From NCBI GenBank assembly GCA_963281255.1, contig OY725488.1, positions 10,947,524 through 11,011,523 of the forward strand: 64,000 bases of DNA. The letters run 5' to 3'. This DNA is from Aphrocallistes beatrix. Its lineage: Eukaryota; Porifera; Hexactinellida; Sceptrulophora; Aphrocallistidae. The notes under the pieces are model-generated. The model was not told the origin of the DNA, searched no databases, and saw only the letters and a list, made by a program, of their open reading frames with translations. The position numbers were made by a program, and so were the translations under genes. Within the stretch, counting starts at the first letter, position 1. Every line of letters starts with the position of its first letter. Shown here in pieces: positions 32,712 to 42,843 of this stretch.

Positions 32712-34083
32712 AATCCTGTGAATTTTTATTTATTTATATTTTTCAAATATTTTCATTTGCAAGTTTCATTGAAATAATATAAATTAGGCTGTTTCGCTTT
32801 CATTTCAAAAAGGTTTGCTTATATAAACTAAAAGTGCAATCTGCTTGGGTGTTGTAGTGGTTAGGGAGAATTTGAACACCAAGAGTTAGGTCACGAGTTT
32901 TAACTTCGCCCAAGTCATTTCCAATTTGTTCTCAATTGTATTGCTTTGGTAGTGTAATTTGGCACTACCTTAGTGAACTGAAAGCACTAAGGATGTCATC
33001 TCGCTAAAAGTAAGTTAGGCCTACTGATTGCCGAGTTTTTCTCTGTAAACATGCTATCAAATACACACCGACATGCTGCATACGCATCAATCAGCAGCTA
33101 TCAGTAGGCTAGCACCTCACCCAGAATGTGAACCCCCTGAGAACATATTAGCATGGATTCGGGGGGTATAAATAAGGGGATATAAAATTATGGGAATTAA
33201 TTTGAGATATATATCCCAATCACATTTTTATTCTTTAATATATACATTTGAGCGTCTAAGATCTAAAAATTTTACAGATCCCTGCTAATCCGAGTGCTTT
33301 ATTCCTGGAATCGAAAAACAATTACTCACCTCTTCGCTTTGAATTAAAGTTCATAATACTTGTTTTAAACTTCATAATACACTTGCATTTTATCGTTCAA
33401 TAAGATTGTTAATCGTTGTTAAAACGATCATAACGAAATAATGAAAACAATATTCTAATAATTCAAATTTACCATCTCTTAAATCCCCATTAAATTGTGT
33501 TATTTCACTAATCTGAACAAATTTATTAACCAGCACAATTTTTTTCGATTATTGGTAATATCTATGATCAAATAATTGCTATTATTAGTGGAGCCCTTGT
33601 ATCGTTTCAGGTTTAATTGAATTACCAATTTCTATGAAGACCTTTGTCCCGGCTTTTTTTCTGACATTTCAATATATCGAATTTGCTTAAATAAAATTAT
33701 TGGATAATAATAATTATAGGAGTAGATCTATATTGTACAGAACTGTTAGGATCAGCAAGAATGCACCGTACCAGTATTGTGGGATGTTCAACGCCATTAG
33801 ACTACGTGGATGCTTACTATCATTTTATATCAGTAAATATATCTAGACAAATTTATTTAGATAGTTACTTACATTTTCTACTATCATATTTAGTTATTCA
33901 TAAACATCAAACTAAATATTTTCTTCATATTCTAACGATCAATAGCTACCACATACTGTTTAGTATTGTTGTGTAATACAATAATTCGCGGTGAAGCGAT
34001 TCATAAGAATTTAAAATGATTGGAATAACAGTATGTGATGTTTTCTAGCAGATACAAGCTAGCACAAATCCACTTTCCAACAG
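32712..34083. other. Spacer with a SINE and B-type upstream sequence
   Basis: 32840-33015 is a SINE-like sequence. 33300-33960 resembles the 29400-29640 and 62940-63400 spacers. The TATA position near 34052 reads AGATACAAGC, a decayed version of the B-gene box. No other gene. Confidence 0.55.
32840..33015 (+). mobile_element. tRNA-derived SINE-like sequence (degenerate)
   Basis: GGGTGTTGTAGTGGTTAGGG resembles an A box region, and about 30 bases later GGTCACGAGTTTTAAC resembles a worn B box (GGTTCGAATCC). The 3' boundary is unclear. Confidence 0.45.
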
Positions 34084-34293
34084 ATGCATACGACAATTAT
34101 TAATTGCACCATTGGAAATACTTTTAACATTGAATTGCATGATCTCATTGGAAAGCCAATAGCAAAAATATTTTCTTTCATTCGCTCAGCAGACTTTATA
34201 AACTCATTCGCATTTGTGATCTGCCTCATGAAGTATTTGGATGTTAGCTACCATAACATCAATGGTAAACCGTTTCGTTTCAAATTTCTCTAA
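34084..34293 (+). pseudogene. Internal fragment of a subfamily B receptor
   Basis: Only about 65 codons survive: the outer loop (INCTIGNTFNIELHDLIGKPIAK), TM3 and FRFK of the loop after it, near-identical to 9690-9870. The 5' part (N-terminus to TM2) is missing. At about 34284 the sequence jumps from GTTTCGTTTC directly into the 3' flank of the 9359 gene (AAATTTCTCTAAAC), deleting TM4 to the tail. Confidence 0.8.
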
Positions 34294-35546
34294 ACAACCG
34301 ACCATTTCAATACTGACCTACTTTTTTTATTCAGATTAAAAATCCATTATAACTTTGAAAATTAGGGGTCGCGTTTTCACCCATGCTTGGCCTGGACCTT
34401 GGATGAGACATGTCTCGAAAAATATTCACCCAACTCCAAAATTTGAAAAACAGACTTATCTCACAAGCTTATTTATTTATGGCAATAAAATCTCTGCAAA
34501 ATCTAAGAATCACCTTCCGTAATTGTTCTTTTTTATCGAGATTATTTGAATCATCCTTCTATAGTTAGATTCATATAATGGGCATTGCATCAGAGTTCGT
34601 TCGGATCACGAATATCGTTGGGATTACTCAAAAATATTTAGATAGTTTGTTATTATGCAATCATGATCTAATAAAACACTGAGATTAAGACTTAATTATG
34701 CATCTCTTGACTCTAAGAGCATATGTCAACACTATACATAATTAAATAAGAAAGATTCATTCAGGATAGATTGAAGAATTCGCTTGTTAGATATTCTGTA
34801 ACTAATAAATTTGAGGTAGTATGTACACTTTGACTCTATGGTTCTATCAATATGTTTTACATCATACTTAATAATGTAATACGTATAATACAACTCTTTA
34901 GTAAGTCAATTATTACCATTTTGTCAGTTGATATTACATTATGGGATTATGTACTATCAGAATTTAGCTCAATCATACACTAAATAGTCAACTCTGTTTT
35001 AATGGAACACCACTTAAACAGGACAACTGTTAATTGGGACAGGTTTCCAGGGACGGAATGATTCCAATATATAGGAGCTAATTCTAAATTTCATCGGTTA
35101 ATAAGCGAAGTTACCAGTAGATTGTGTTGAGAATTAGTAATTTAGCATAGCGTGCTTGTTTACTCAGCAAGCAGAGAGTACATTCATCACAAAAGTGCAA
35201 AATCCATCAAAACGTACACTTATTCTGTAGTAAAGTCTAAATCAAATTCATGTGAAATATAGCAGTTGAGATACCGCCCGCCTGCATCTCCACTGAAGAT
35301 CTTTTTGTAGCTGAAACAAGTTTACTATTAACATTGGGCATGCCTAATTTCCGGAACGGTCCCGTCCCGTCCCGGAAATTAGGCATGCCCTTAACATTTA
35401 CTTTACTAATGAAGTATTATTCAGATATTTCCCGAATGTTAAAACTTAAAAATAGAATTAGAGCATTTGATTATCAACACTAAAACAAGCAAACAAACAA
35501 GTAAATACGAATACTATTATCCTAAAAGCCTTATTATATGTAAAAG
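34294..35546. other. Duplicated spacer (copy of 10590-11799)
   Basis: Colinear with the spacer after the 9359 gene, with a nearly constant offset of 23,690 bp, apart from the 55-bp MITE at 35336 and small indels. No gene. Confidence 0.75.
35336..35390. mobile_element. 55-bp palindromic micro-MITE
   Basis: Starts GGGCATGCCTAATTTCCGG and ends with its exact inverse CCGGAAATTAGGCATGCCC, leaving about 17 bp in the middle. Perfect 8-bp target duplication TTAACATT (35328-35335, 35391-35398). The paralogous spacer has a single TTAACATT at 11638-11645. Confidence 0.85.
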
Positions 35547-36166
35547 TTAGGTTATGAGAAGTGGATCCGTAAGGCTGGGAGTGAACCTTGTACGAACTTT
35601 ACCAAAACGATACTTCAAACTTTTCCAGAGTTTAGCGCCGAAAAATCCAATACTGACTAATATGTACTGCAAACCTATTGAAAGATAAACAACTAACAAT
35701 AGAGCTGTTTCGATCCGCAATACAATCTCAATACTTAAGTTCAGAGCATTAATCTGTTTGTTTGCTGTGAGTAAAGGCTTGGAAATTGGAGTCCCATAGA
35801 GATGATGGAATAGACAGGGACCATAGTGAATTGCTATTGTGATTGTGAAAAAAACGTTATCGGTGATAGTATACGAAATCAAAGAGAGCAAACCTATTCC
35901 CATCATACTCATAAAGACAGCGAAATGGTGGTAGCTTTTGATTGACCTCTTGATTATCTGACTATTCACACCTCTAATCTTATATTCTACACACCTCCAC
36001 CTTAGTGTCTTGTAGAAAATTCGAGTTTGCTTAACCCAGATACAGAAATAGATAATAATGATGACAGGCGCAAATAGTTCTTGAAGAATAAAAAGTTGCG
36101 GGATTGATCCAGTGATGATCCAATGAATCCCCACCAAAGATGAAACCAAGAGAAAACAGCGAATAT
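35547..36166 (-). pseudogene. Subfamily A receptor, 5' half replaced by a Helitron-like end
   Basis: Receptor codons run from the IRCFLLVSS block before TM4 to the tail FTPSLTDPLLIT without a stop. Upstream of about 36167 the reading frame enters Helitron-like sequence (MTIFFHLTPTCQFC), so TM1-TM3 are absent. The central part resembles the gene at 16137, whereas the FFGAKLWKSLK segment and downstream flank match the gene at 11800: the fragment is a mosaic. No subfamily A promoter is present. Confidence 0.85.
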
Positions 36167-36167
36167 A

Positions 36168-36576
36168 ATAACAAAATTGGCATGTAGGTGTCAAATGAAA
36201 AAAGATCGTCATTGTTATTAATATTTCAAAGCCACGACTTATGTTTGATATCTTATTGTATTATAGTGTATAGCAATAAAAAAGGTGCATATTTTCACAC
36301 TTTTATATACATATTCCATACCATTTGACAAATTTTGAAAATATTATAGAGACTAGCTTCCAACGGATGACATGGGGTTTTTAGGGGTGTAGATTTCGAA
36401 TATCATATTTTCGAGTAAGTATTATAATTAATATGTATACTTTTGTTTACAATAGATACATAAAGTAAACAAGTTACAAAATAGGCTAGATTGAGTAACT
36501 CCAGGCGCCCACATGGCGACTCTGCGGACACACAGTGTCCGCAAGCCGCACAGTGCAAGCAAGCGAAGCGCGCTTG
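36168..36576 (+). mobile_element. Helitron-like element, 3' part, joined to a receptor
   Basis: From AAATTGGCATGTAGGTGTC through the AGAGACTAGCTTCCAACGG unit to the 3' palindrome GCGGACACACAGTGTCCGC and hairpin end GCGCGCTTG at 36576. The 5' terminus is missing; its left edge is the break inside the receptor at 35547-36166, and D-copy-2 DNA begins within about 40 bp of its right end. Confidence 0.7.
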
Positions 36577-36884
36577 TTTTTATAAAAAATATGTGAAAAA
36601 TAATTTCCCATTTACAGACAACTGGATGGGATTTTGCGAAGTTTCCGACCTTAATATGTTTGCATTATACTTTAATCATGGCATCATATCTATATGTATA
36701 ACTCTTTTGTAAGTCGAAGCATTACCTTTTTGTTAGTTAGTATTACATTATCGGATAATTTATTATCAGAATAAATTCAATATTTCCTAATATATAATAT
36801 GTAGTGGTTGGAAATTTCTGAGTATGATCTCATTATTTACCCAGGGTGAGATTAATGTACAATAATGATAAAAAGTCTCAAAAA

Positions 36885-36893
36885 CTATAAAGG
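36885..36893 (+). promoter_or_regulatory. TATA-like box of D copy 2
   Basis: CTATAAAGG, the same as at 20175, about 60 nt before the ATG at 36946. Confidence 0.55.
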
Positions 36894-36945
36894 TTCCGTA
36901 TGGTCATATTTCCTTAAGTTATTATACGATTGATTATCATTGAAT

Positions 36946-38049
36946 ATGTTCGGCCATTATTACCAAGCCAGAAACAATGATGTCTACTATTTCATGTTCC
37001 TCTGCTTATGTTTATTGATTGTATTATCACTGCTATGGAATATCTACTTTATCAAGATGATTGTGCATTATACTCGTTTATACCATGAGTGTTTGGAAGA
37101 AGCTGAATTAGACTTTGCAGGTAACTCAGAACTAGCGCTGCATTATAAAGTTGAAATAGTGAAGTATCTATTTTTGCTTGCGATTAATGTTACTGAATTC
37201 ATGGCGTTAATAGCATACCAGATAAGCATCATATCCTACTCGGTAGCTGCCAGTTTTGATATATTTGGTAACTGCACTGAAGGAGATATTCATAACTCTG
37301 AATTCAATATCATCATTTTGAATCCGATTGCAGCAGCCTTTTCGTCTATTGTATATGTTGGAATACAATTTTCTTTGTCGTTAGTGATATGCCTTATGAG
37401 ATATCTCGACGTCATGTACCATGATATTAATGGAAAACCAATGCTGAGTATGAGATATGTTATTCTAGTGTCAGGTTGCATTGGAGTTATTTTGATTGTC
37501 ACAGGATTCATTCCTCAGTTGTTTCTAGTTCAGGTTGTATTTGTGCCAATAATCAACTTGGGTTATTTGTGTTTATGGGCTAGACAAACTCGCATCTTCT
37601 ACAAGACATTGAGATGGAGGTCTGTGGAATTCAAGGTCAGAGGCATGAGTAGCCAGATAGTCAGGAGGTCAGTGAAGAACTGTCATTATTTTGCTATCAC
37701 GATGTGTGCGGGGGGAATCGGGTTTTTATGCATATTTGTGTATGAATTTCTTGAGAAATATTATTTTTTAGTCGCCATAGGAGTCCGTTACGGTCCCTGC
37801 ATATTCCAACGCCTCTACGGGACTGCTTACTATGAGCCGTTACTGACTACAAAGCAACAGATTGATGCTCTGAACTTCAGTAATGAGATCGTATCAGGTA
37901 TCGCGACATCCCTGGTTGCAGTTACAATAATTACCGTTGGCTCTCCTTACTTACTCGCCACGACTGCATTTTTCGGTGGCAATCTTTGGAAAAAGTTGAA
38001 GTATCGCTATGGTAAAGTCCGTACTAGGTTCACTCCTAGCCTTACTTAA
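36946..38049 (+). CDS. Subfamily D 7TM receptor, copy 2, with truncated tail
   Basis: 367 aa, colinear without gaps with the gene at 20236 (about 20 substitutions, several clustered around TM6, e.g. ITMCAGGIGFLCIFVYEF). The last six residues of the family tail are lost: after RTRFTPSLT a TAA follows immediately because the sequence switches to a subfamily C gene fragment. The upstream 330 bp and TATA box are duplicated too, so expression is plausible. Whether the missing DPLLI matters depends on the role of this otherwise invariant C-terminus, which is unknown. Confidence 0.85.
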   Translation: MFGHYYQARNNDVYYFMFLCLCLLIVLSLLWNIYFIKMIVHYTRLYHECLEEAELDFAGNSELALHYKVEIVKYLFLLAINVTEFMALIAYQISIISYSVAASFDIFGNCTEGDIHNSEFNIIILNPIAAAFSSIVYVGIQFSLSLVICLMRYLDVMYHDINGKPMLSMRYVILVSGCIGVILIVTGFIPQLFLVQVVFVPIINLGYLCLWARQTRIFYKTLRWRSVEFKVRGMSSQIVRRSVKNCHYFAITMCAGGIGFLCIFVYEFLEKYYFLVAIGVRYGPCIFQRLYGTAYYEPLLTTKQQIDALNFSNEIVSGIATSLVAVTIITVGSPYLLATTAFFGGNLWKKLKYRYGKVRTRFTPSLT

Positions 38050-38053
38050 AATT

Positions 38054-38842
38054 TGCAGTAGTAAGATATACAACACTGAATTGCATGTCGTTATTGGTGC
38101 TCCAATAGAAGCAGTGTTCATCAGTGTTGGACATGTAGGACTTTTAATGTCATTAGCACTTGTGATTTGTCTAATGAAATACCTTGATACCATTTATCAT
38201 AACATCAATGAGCAACCTGTCAAGTTTATTAAAATATTTATGACTGTTTCGTGTGTTGCTGGAGTTCTACTTTTGATAGCAGGATCCATTCACCAATCAT
38301 TTGTTCTTGAAATGTTGATATCTCCCATCATATTGTTGATATATACTTGCATTTCGGTGAAAATAGCTCGCACCTTCTATAAAACACTGAAGTGGCAATC
38401 TGTAGAGTTTATAGTTAGAGGAAGGAGTAGTCAGATAGTGAGAAGAGCAATCAGAAGCAGCAAACATTTTGCTATTGTAATGTGTTCGTTGGGAATTGCA
38501 GAACTTAGCTTAACTTTGGGTGTAATTGTCGATCATTACTTTTTCATTTTCACCTTATTTGCTTACTGTCCAAAAATCGTCACACAACTCTATGGAACTT
38601 CTCACTACACGCCTCTCTTCACGACAAAATCACAAATCGATGCTTTTGAACTTTCCGATAAAATTGCCTCAAAAATCTGTGGATTGCTGACTCTGATTGT
38701 TTACCTTGCCATTTCATCTCAATACTTGTTTGCTACATTTGCATTTTTCGGTGGAATGGTCGCAACAAAGCTGAAATATCGATTTGGAAGAATTAAAACG
38801 AGGTTTACTCCAAGCCTTACTAACCCACTTCTCATCTCCTAG
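38054..38842 (+). pseudogene. Subfamily C receptor, 5'-truncated, fused behind D copy 2
   Basis: Begins in the outer loop after TM2 (CSSKIYNTELHVVIGAPIEAVF) and is open to the normal C-type end SLTNPLLIS. TM1 and TM2 and the C promoter are missing. It lies four bases after the stop of D copy 2 and in a different frame, so it is not translated as a fusion. The remaining codons show no stop or frameshift, so the truncation is probably recent. Confidence 0.85.
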
Positions 38843-39439
38843 GATTGTGACAGAATTAAGCTTGTAAAGTGATTAACATATGCTCTTTAATTAATTTGCT
38901 CATTGTTGTTAACTTTGTATCTACTTTTTATATTTTGTGCTACAAAATTACTGTACTTGCAAACAATTACAATCCTACTCAAATTACATATGACATAATT
39001 GTTAAGTTCCTACTTTATTCGGGCCAAAGGATCGCCGTTATTTTATTTAAGGTTGAGCAACAATATATTCAGGCATTTTGGAGAACCTATTTTATTATTT
39101 GCTACGTGTAATGAAATATTTTGGAATGCATATGCGTATGCTAGTATTGGTTCCTCTTGTTTGTGTCTAGTTGTCCACAATTAATTACATATATTAAAAG
39201 TGCATGTTTCGACAAATAGTTAGTTTTCCTTTTGTTGGTGCAAACATCATACAAATCTTACTGTTAATAAAGTAGTCTAGATATTTCAAAATATAGTTTT
39301 TAAATCGAATTTTCAATTCTAAAGTTACTTCCAAATTTGTTGTACTAGTATTTACCCACTTTATCATTAAAAAAATTAAGCAGAAAGTTTTGAAAAGAGA
39401 CACAGTAAAAATTAAAACTATTATTTTTACAAATCTATT
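38843..39439. other. AT-rich spacer downstream of the C fragment
   Basis: No gene. 39000-39250 resembles sequence after D copy 1 (21370-21600: AGGCATTTTGGA, then GCAAACATC..ACAAATCTTACT), suggesting that D-type 3' flank survives beyond the fused C fragment. Confidence 0.5.
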
Positions 39440-39950
39440 AAATGTTAATGAATAGAATCGTAATCAAACATGTAACTAAAAGAAAACTATATACTGGAAT
39501 GGTTTATCATTGATAGCATGGTATGTGATATCTAGCTGTTTTTCATCAGACATATGATCAAAAGATAGAGCTAGTATTAAAACACTAAATTTCCAAGGAA
39601 TGTTGATATTGATGCGAATGGAATGAAAATATCCTGGTAATCTGATCCACTCCCAAGAAATTATTTGTTATTTCAAGATTAGGCGCTAGGAATTGGATAA
39701 AAATACTTTGTTCATTAACAACCAGACAAAAATATTCAATAATATTGATTACAGTTTGAAATGCGAACAATACAAATTCAGGTTTCTAAAGGATTTCTAG
39801 CTCTGAGAAGTTGCGGATTATGTCAGATTTTACTTCCGTTATAGATTCGTAATATATTTGAAAACACATAGGCAAATTTTCAAAGGAGACTTCCCAAACT
39901 AAAGCGAATATTAGTAAATACATACACGAAGGAAACAAAATTGACAAACA
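39440..39950 (-). pseudogene. Decayed minus-strand receptor (type E relic, best preserved)
   Basis: Minus-strand translation gives CMYLLIFALVWEVSFENL (TM1), SDIIRNFSELEIL then a stop, FVLFAFQTVINIIEYFCLV (TM2), an outer loop NLEITNNFLG, and a worn TM3 and KYLD-like block. The order matches the receptor family, but stops and frameshifts are frequent. It differs from A-D in the outer loop and matches the relics at 43650 and 46370. Confidence 0.7.
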
Positions 39951-40422
39951 TTTCCATCAAATTTATTCATTTGGATATGTAATATACTGGACTTTTGTTT
40001 ATAATATGACTGATATGAAATGATTACATGCTCGAACTAATCCTTTAACCTCAAAGGAAATATGTTAATATCATCATGACAGAACAATAGAAGTTTGAAA
40101 GGACATAATCTATCAAGGAAATGCTAACCATTAATTGCGTACTTGTAATAAGACTGGACTTTTCCATTATATCATCAGATAATTGTGATGCTTAGAGTTT
40201 AAAAACAATATTAACATTTGAAGAAACTTTACGTAATTACGTAAATGTGAGAGGCAACTGCATAATGTAATCCAAAACAGGATAATTTGACACAATTTAC
40301 ACGCACTACATGACTATTAAGTTTCAATTTATTACATAAAATATTAAAGAATTTGGAAAGCAGTATTTGCTTACATGTGCAAAAAAAAAATTCAAACCTT
40401 AGGTCTCAGGGAGGACTAGACC
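39951..40422. other. Upstream flank of the duplicated C pseudogene
   Basis: 40200-40422 is colinear with 23150-23342. No separate feature seen. Confidence 0.5.
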
Positions 40423-40478
40423 TACAAACAGAAGAATCATCTAGAACAGTTCATCTGATAAAGTCCTATTTAATTAAA

Positions 40479-40850
40479 ATGAACACATATCGGTTTCTGA
40501 GCAAAATTACTGATGATTTTGATTACTTTTTTTTCCTCTATTCATTCTTGTTTGCTGGATTGACAATGCTTTGGAATGTCTACTTATCCAAGAGGATTCT
40601 GTACTTTGTTAATTTGTACAGAAAGTATGTGTAGAGTTGGCTAAGAATGACATACCCAATAACTACACATAGTTAGCACTAAACTGTTAAGCTGAAATCG
40701 TTAAGTATGCATTCCTCGTTGTAATAAATATAATCGAAATCAGTTCACTCATAATATATATATTTGGCATAGCAGTCAGATAGCGAGAAGATCAATCACA
40801 AGTAGCAATTTTTTGCTATTATAATGTATCAGAAGGGAATTGGGTTTATT
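40479..40850 (+). pseudogene. Subfamily C receptor pseudogene, sister of 23399
   Basis: ATG 40479 opens MNTYRFLSKITDDFDYFFF and TM1 (LWNVYLSKRILYFVNLYRKY), then meets a stop at 40632. Beyond it, worn codons give the first loop and TM2 and then the same jump from the end of TM2 to the third inner loop (ATTTGGCATAGCAGTCAGATAG) as the copy at 23399. The TATA position (TACAAACA at 40423, 56 nt upstream) is mutated. Confidence 0.85.
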
Positions 40851-40889
40851 TATTGTGTATGGTTCATCATATTTATTCATCACAATTGC

Positions 40890-41200
40890 ATTTACTTCTC
40901 GAATGATCTCCTCACTATGTGAAGACTCACATCTCTAATACTATATTCCATGGAAATCCACTTCAGTGTTTTGCAGAAGGTTCGAAATTGTTTAATCCAG
41001 ACACAGAAATGATAAACTTGTTGCCAGAGTCAGCTAAACTTTCAAGGATAAAAGTTGTGAAATGGATCTGGTAATGATAAAATCGTGATCAAACATTCAA
41101 ACTAAAAGAAAATGTCGAGTACACTTGGTGGATTTATCATTAGTATCATGGAATGGAATATCTAGAGATATTTCTCAGACACGTCACCAGAGATTAAAAA
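40890..41200 (-). pseudogene. Decayed minus-strand receptor relic, TM3 to loop 3
   Basis: Minus strand reads CVWIKQFRTFCKTLKWISMEYSI, a clear match to the TM5/loop-3 block WxRQTRTFYKTLRWRxxEYKIRG. Next to it lie worn TM4 and KYLD-type sequence. The extent is approximate. Confidence 0.7.
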
Positions 41201-41662
41201 AGTGCCAAAATGATTTCCCAATCAGATTCTAGAAATTTAACATTGCATTTGGCTTTGATTTAATGACAAATAGGAATTAAGTATAATTCACTGAATATAA
41301 ATGAATAACAATGACACCCTAAACCTGAATTTTGATTGCTTAACAAGGAAACTGATTATAAAGCAATTTAGGGTGTATATTATACAAATGCTTTACGAAT
41401 CACTTAATGGAGCTGCACTACAGTCTGTCGACTGACGTTTGCAATATGATTACTTGTAGTATTAAGTACTTGCATGCTCTAAATTATCCTCAAACCTCAA
41501 GGGAAATATTTTATTATTATCATGAGAGAACAATTGGAGTAAGTGATACAGGATATTATTATCTAACCTTAAGGATAATTTAACAGGATTTGATGCACTA
41601 CAGTACATGTCTGACACTACATGTCCGCAAAAAATTAAGCTATAGGTTCATGGATATCTACA
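41200..41662. other. Spacer shared with 22140-22500
   Basis: Colinear with the spacer upstream of the 23-25 kb C cluster, then joins the promoter region of the next C gene. No gene. Confidence 0.6.
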
Positions 41663-41671
41663 TATAAATAG
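41663..41671 (+). promoter_or_regulatory. TATA box of the gene at 41719
   Basis: TATAAATAG, 56 nt before the ATG at 41719, followed by AAGAGCCGTC. Confidence 0.7.
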
Positions 41672-41718
41672 AAGAGCCGTCTACAATGTTTCATCAGATA
41701 AAGTTTTCTTTAATAAAA

Positions 41719-42843
41719 ATGAACATACATCAATTTCAGAGGAAAATTAATTTTGATTTAGATTCTTTTCTTTTCTTTTACTCATTCTTGTTTGTTGGGT
41801 TGACAATGCTATGGAATATCTACTTTGCAAGGATGATTTTGCACTTAGTTAATTTGTACAGAAAGTCTGTGGAGTCTGCTAAGAATGATGATATATTCAA
41901 TAACTACTCAGAGCTAGCACTACATTACAAAGTTGGGATTGTTAAGTATGCATTCCTCCTAGCAATAAATATAACCGAAATCAGTTCACTCATAATATAT
42001 ATATCCGGCCTGGGACTAACTCATGTAAATCCACTCAATGCCACAAGTAACACTTGCCTTGGCAAGATAAGCAACGTTGAATTGTATGTCGTCATTGGTA
42101 CTCCAATGGAAGCAGTGTTCATCAGTGTTGGACATGTGGGACTTTTAATGTCATTAGCACTTGTGATATGTCTAATGAAATACCTTGATGCCACTTATCA
42201 TAACATCAATGTGCAACCTGTCAAGTTTATTAAAATCTTTATGACTGTTTCATGTATTGCTGGAGTTCTACTTTTTGTATCAGGATCCATTCACCAATCA
42301 TTTGTTCTTGAAAGGGTAGCATATCCTATCATATTGGCGATCTATACCTTCATTTGGATGAAAATAGTTCGTGATTTCCACAAAACACTGAAGTGGCAAT
42401 CTTTAGAGCTTAAAGTTAGAGGTAGGAGCAATCAGATAGTAAGAAGAGCAATCAAAAGCAGCAAACACTTTGCTATTATAATGTGTTCGTTGGGAATTGG
42501 GATAATTTGCTTAACCTTGGCCCAAAATGTCATTGATTTATTTTTCATTTTCACTATGTTTGCTTACTGTCCAAAGATCGTCGCACAACTTTATGGAACT
42601 CCACACTACACTCCTCTCTTCACAACAAAGCCACAAATCGATGCATTAGTACTTTCGAGTGAGATCACCTCAGAAATCTGCGTAATCTTGTTTGTAATTG
42701 CTTACCTAGCCATGACATCTCAATACTTGCTAGTTACATTCGTATTCTTCGGTGGAATGGTCGTGAGAAAGTTAAAATATCGATTTGGAAGAATTAAAAC
42801 GAGGTTTACTCCTAGCCTTACTGACCCACTTCTCATCTCTTAA
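41719..42843 (+). CDS. Subfamily C 7TM chemoreceptor-like protein (intact)
   Basis: 374 aa from ATG 41719 (MNIHQFQRKINFDLDSF); an in-frame ATG at 41686 is too close (23 nt) to the TATA box to be preferred. It is the closest relative of the gene at 25045, including the extra residue in AKNDDIFNNYSEL. Differences concentrate in TM1 (NIYFARMILHLV), the outer loop (CLGKISNVELYV) and the TM5 start. Landmarks: NATSNTC loop, CLMKYLDATYHNINVQPVKF, GSIHQSF, NQIVRRAIKSSKHF, YCPKIVAQLYGTPHYTPLF, tail GRIKTRFTPSLTDPLLIS. Both genes were duplicated together with their spacers. Confidence 0.88.
   Translation: MNIHQFQRKINFDLDSFLFFYSFLFVGLTMLWNIYFARMILHLVNLYRKSVESAKNDDIFNNYSELALHYKVGIVKYAFLLAINITEISSLIIYISGLGLTHVNPLNATSNTCLGKISNVELYVVIGTPMEAVFISVGHVGLLMSLALVICLMKYLDATYHNINVQPVKFIKIFMTVSCIAGVLLFVSGSIHQSFVLERVAYPIILAIYTFIWMKIVRDFHKTLKWQSLELKVRGRSNQIVRRAIKSSKHFAIIMCSLGIGIICLTLAQNVIDLFFIFTMFAYCPKIVAQLYGTPHYTPLFTTKPQIDALVLSSEITSEICVILFVIAYLAMTSQYLLVTFVFFGGMVVRKLKYRFGRIKTRFTPSLTDPLLIS

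Noticed and set aside
38009-38053. Possible in-frame D-C fusion protein
   Set aside because: D stops at 38049 and the C fragment is in another frame; the first codons of the longer C frame come from the D tail read out of frame.
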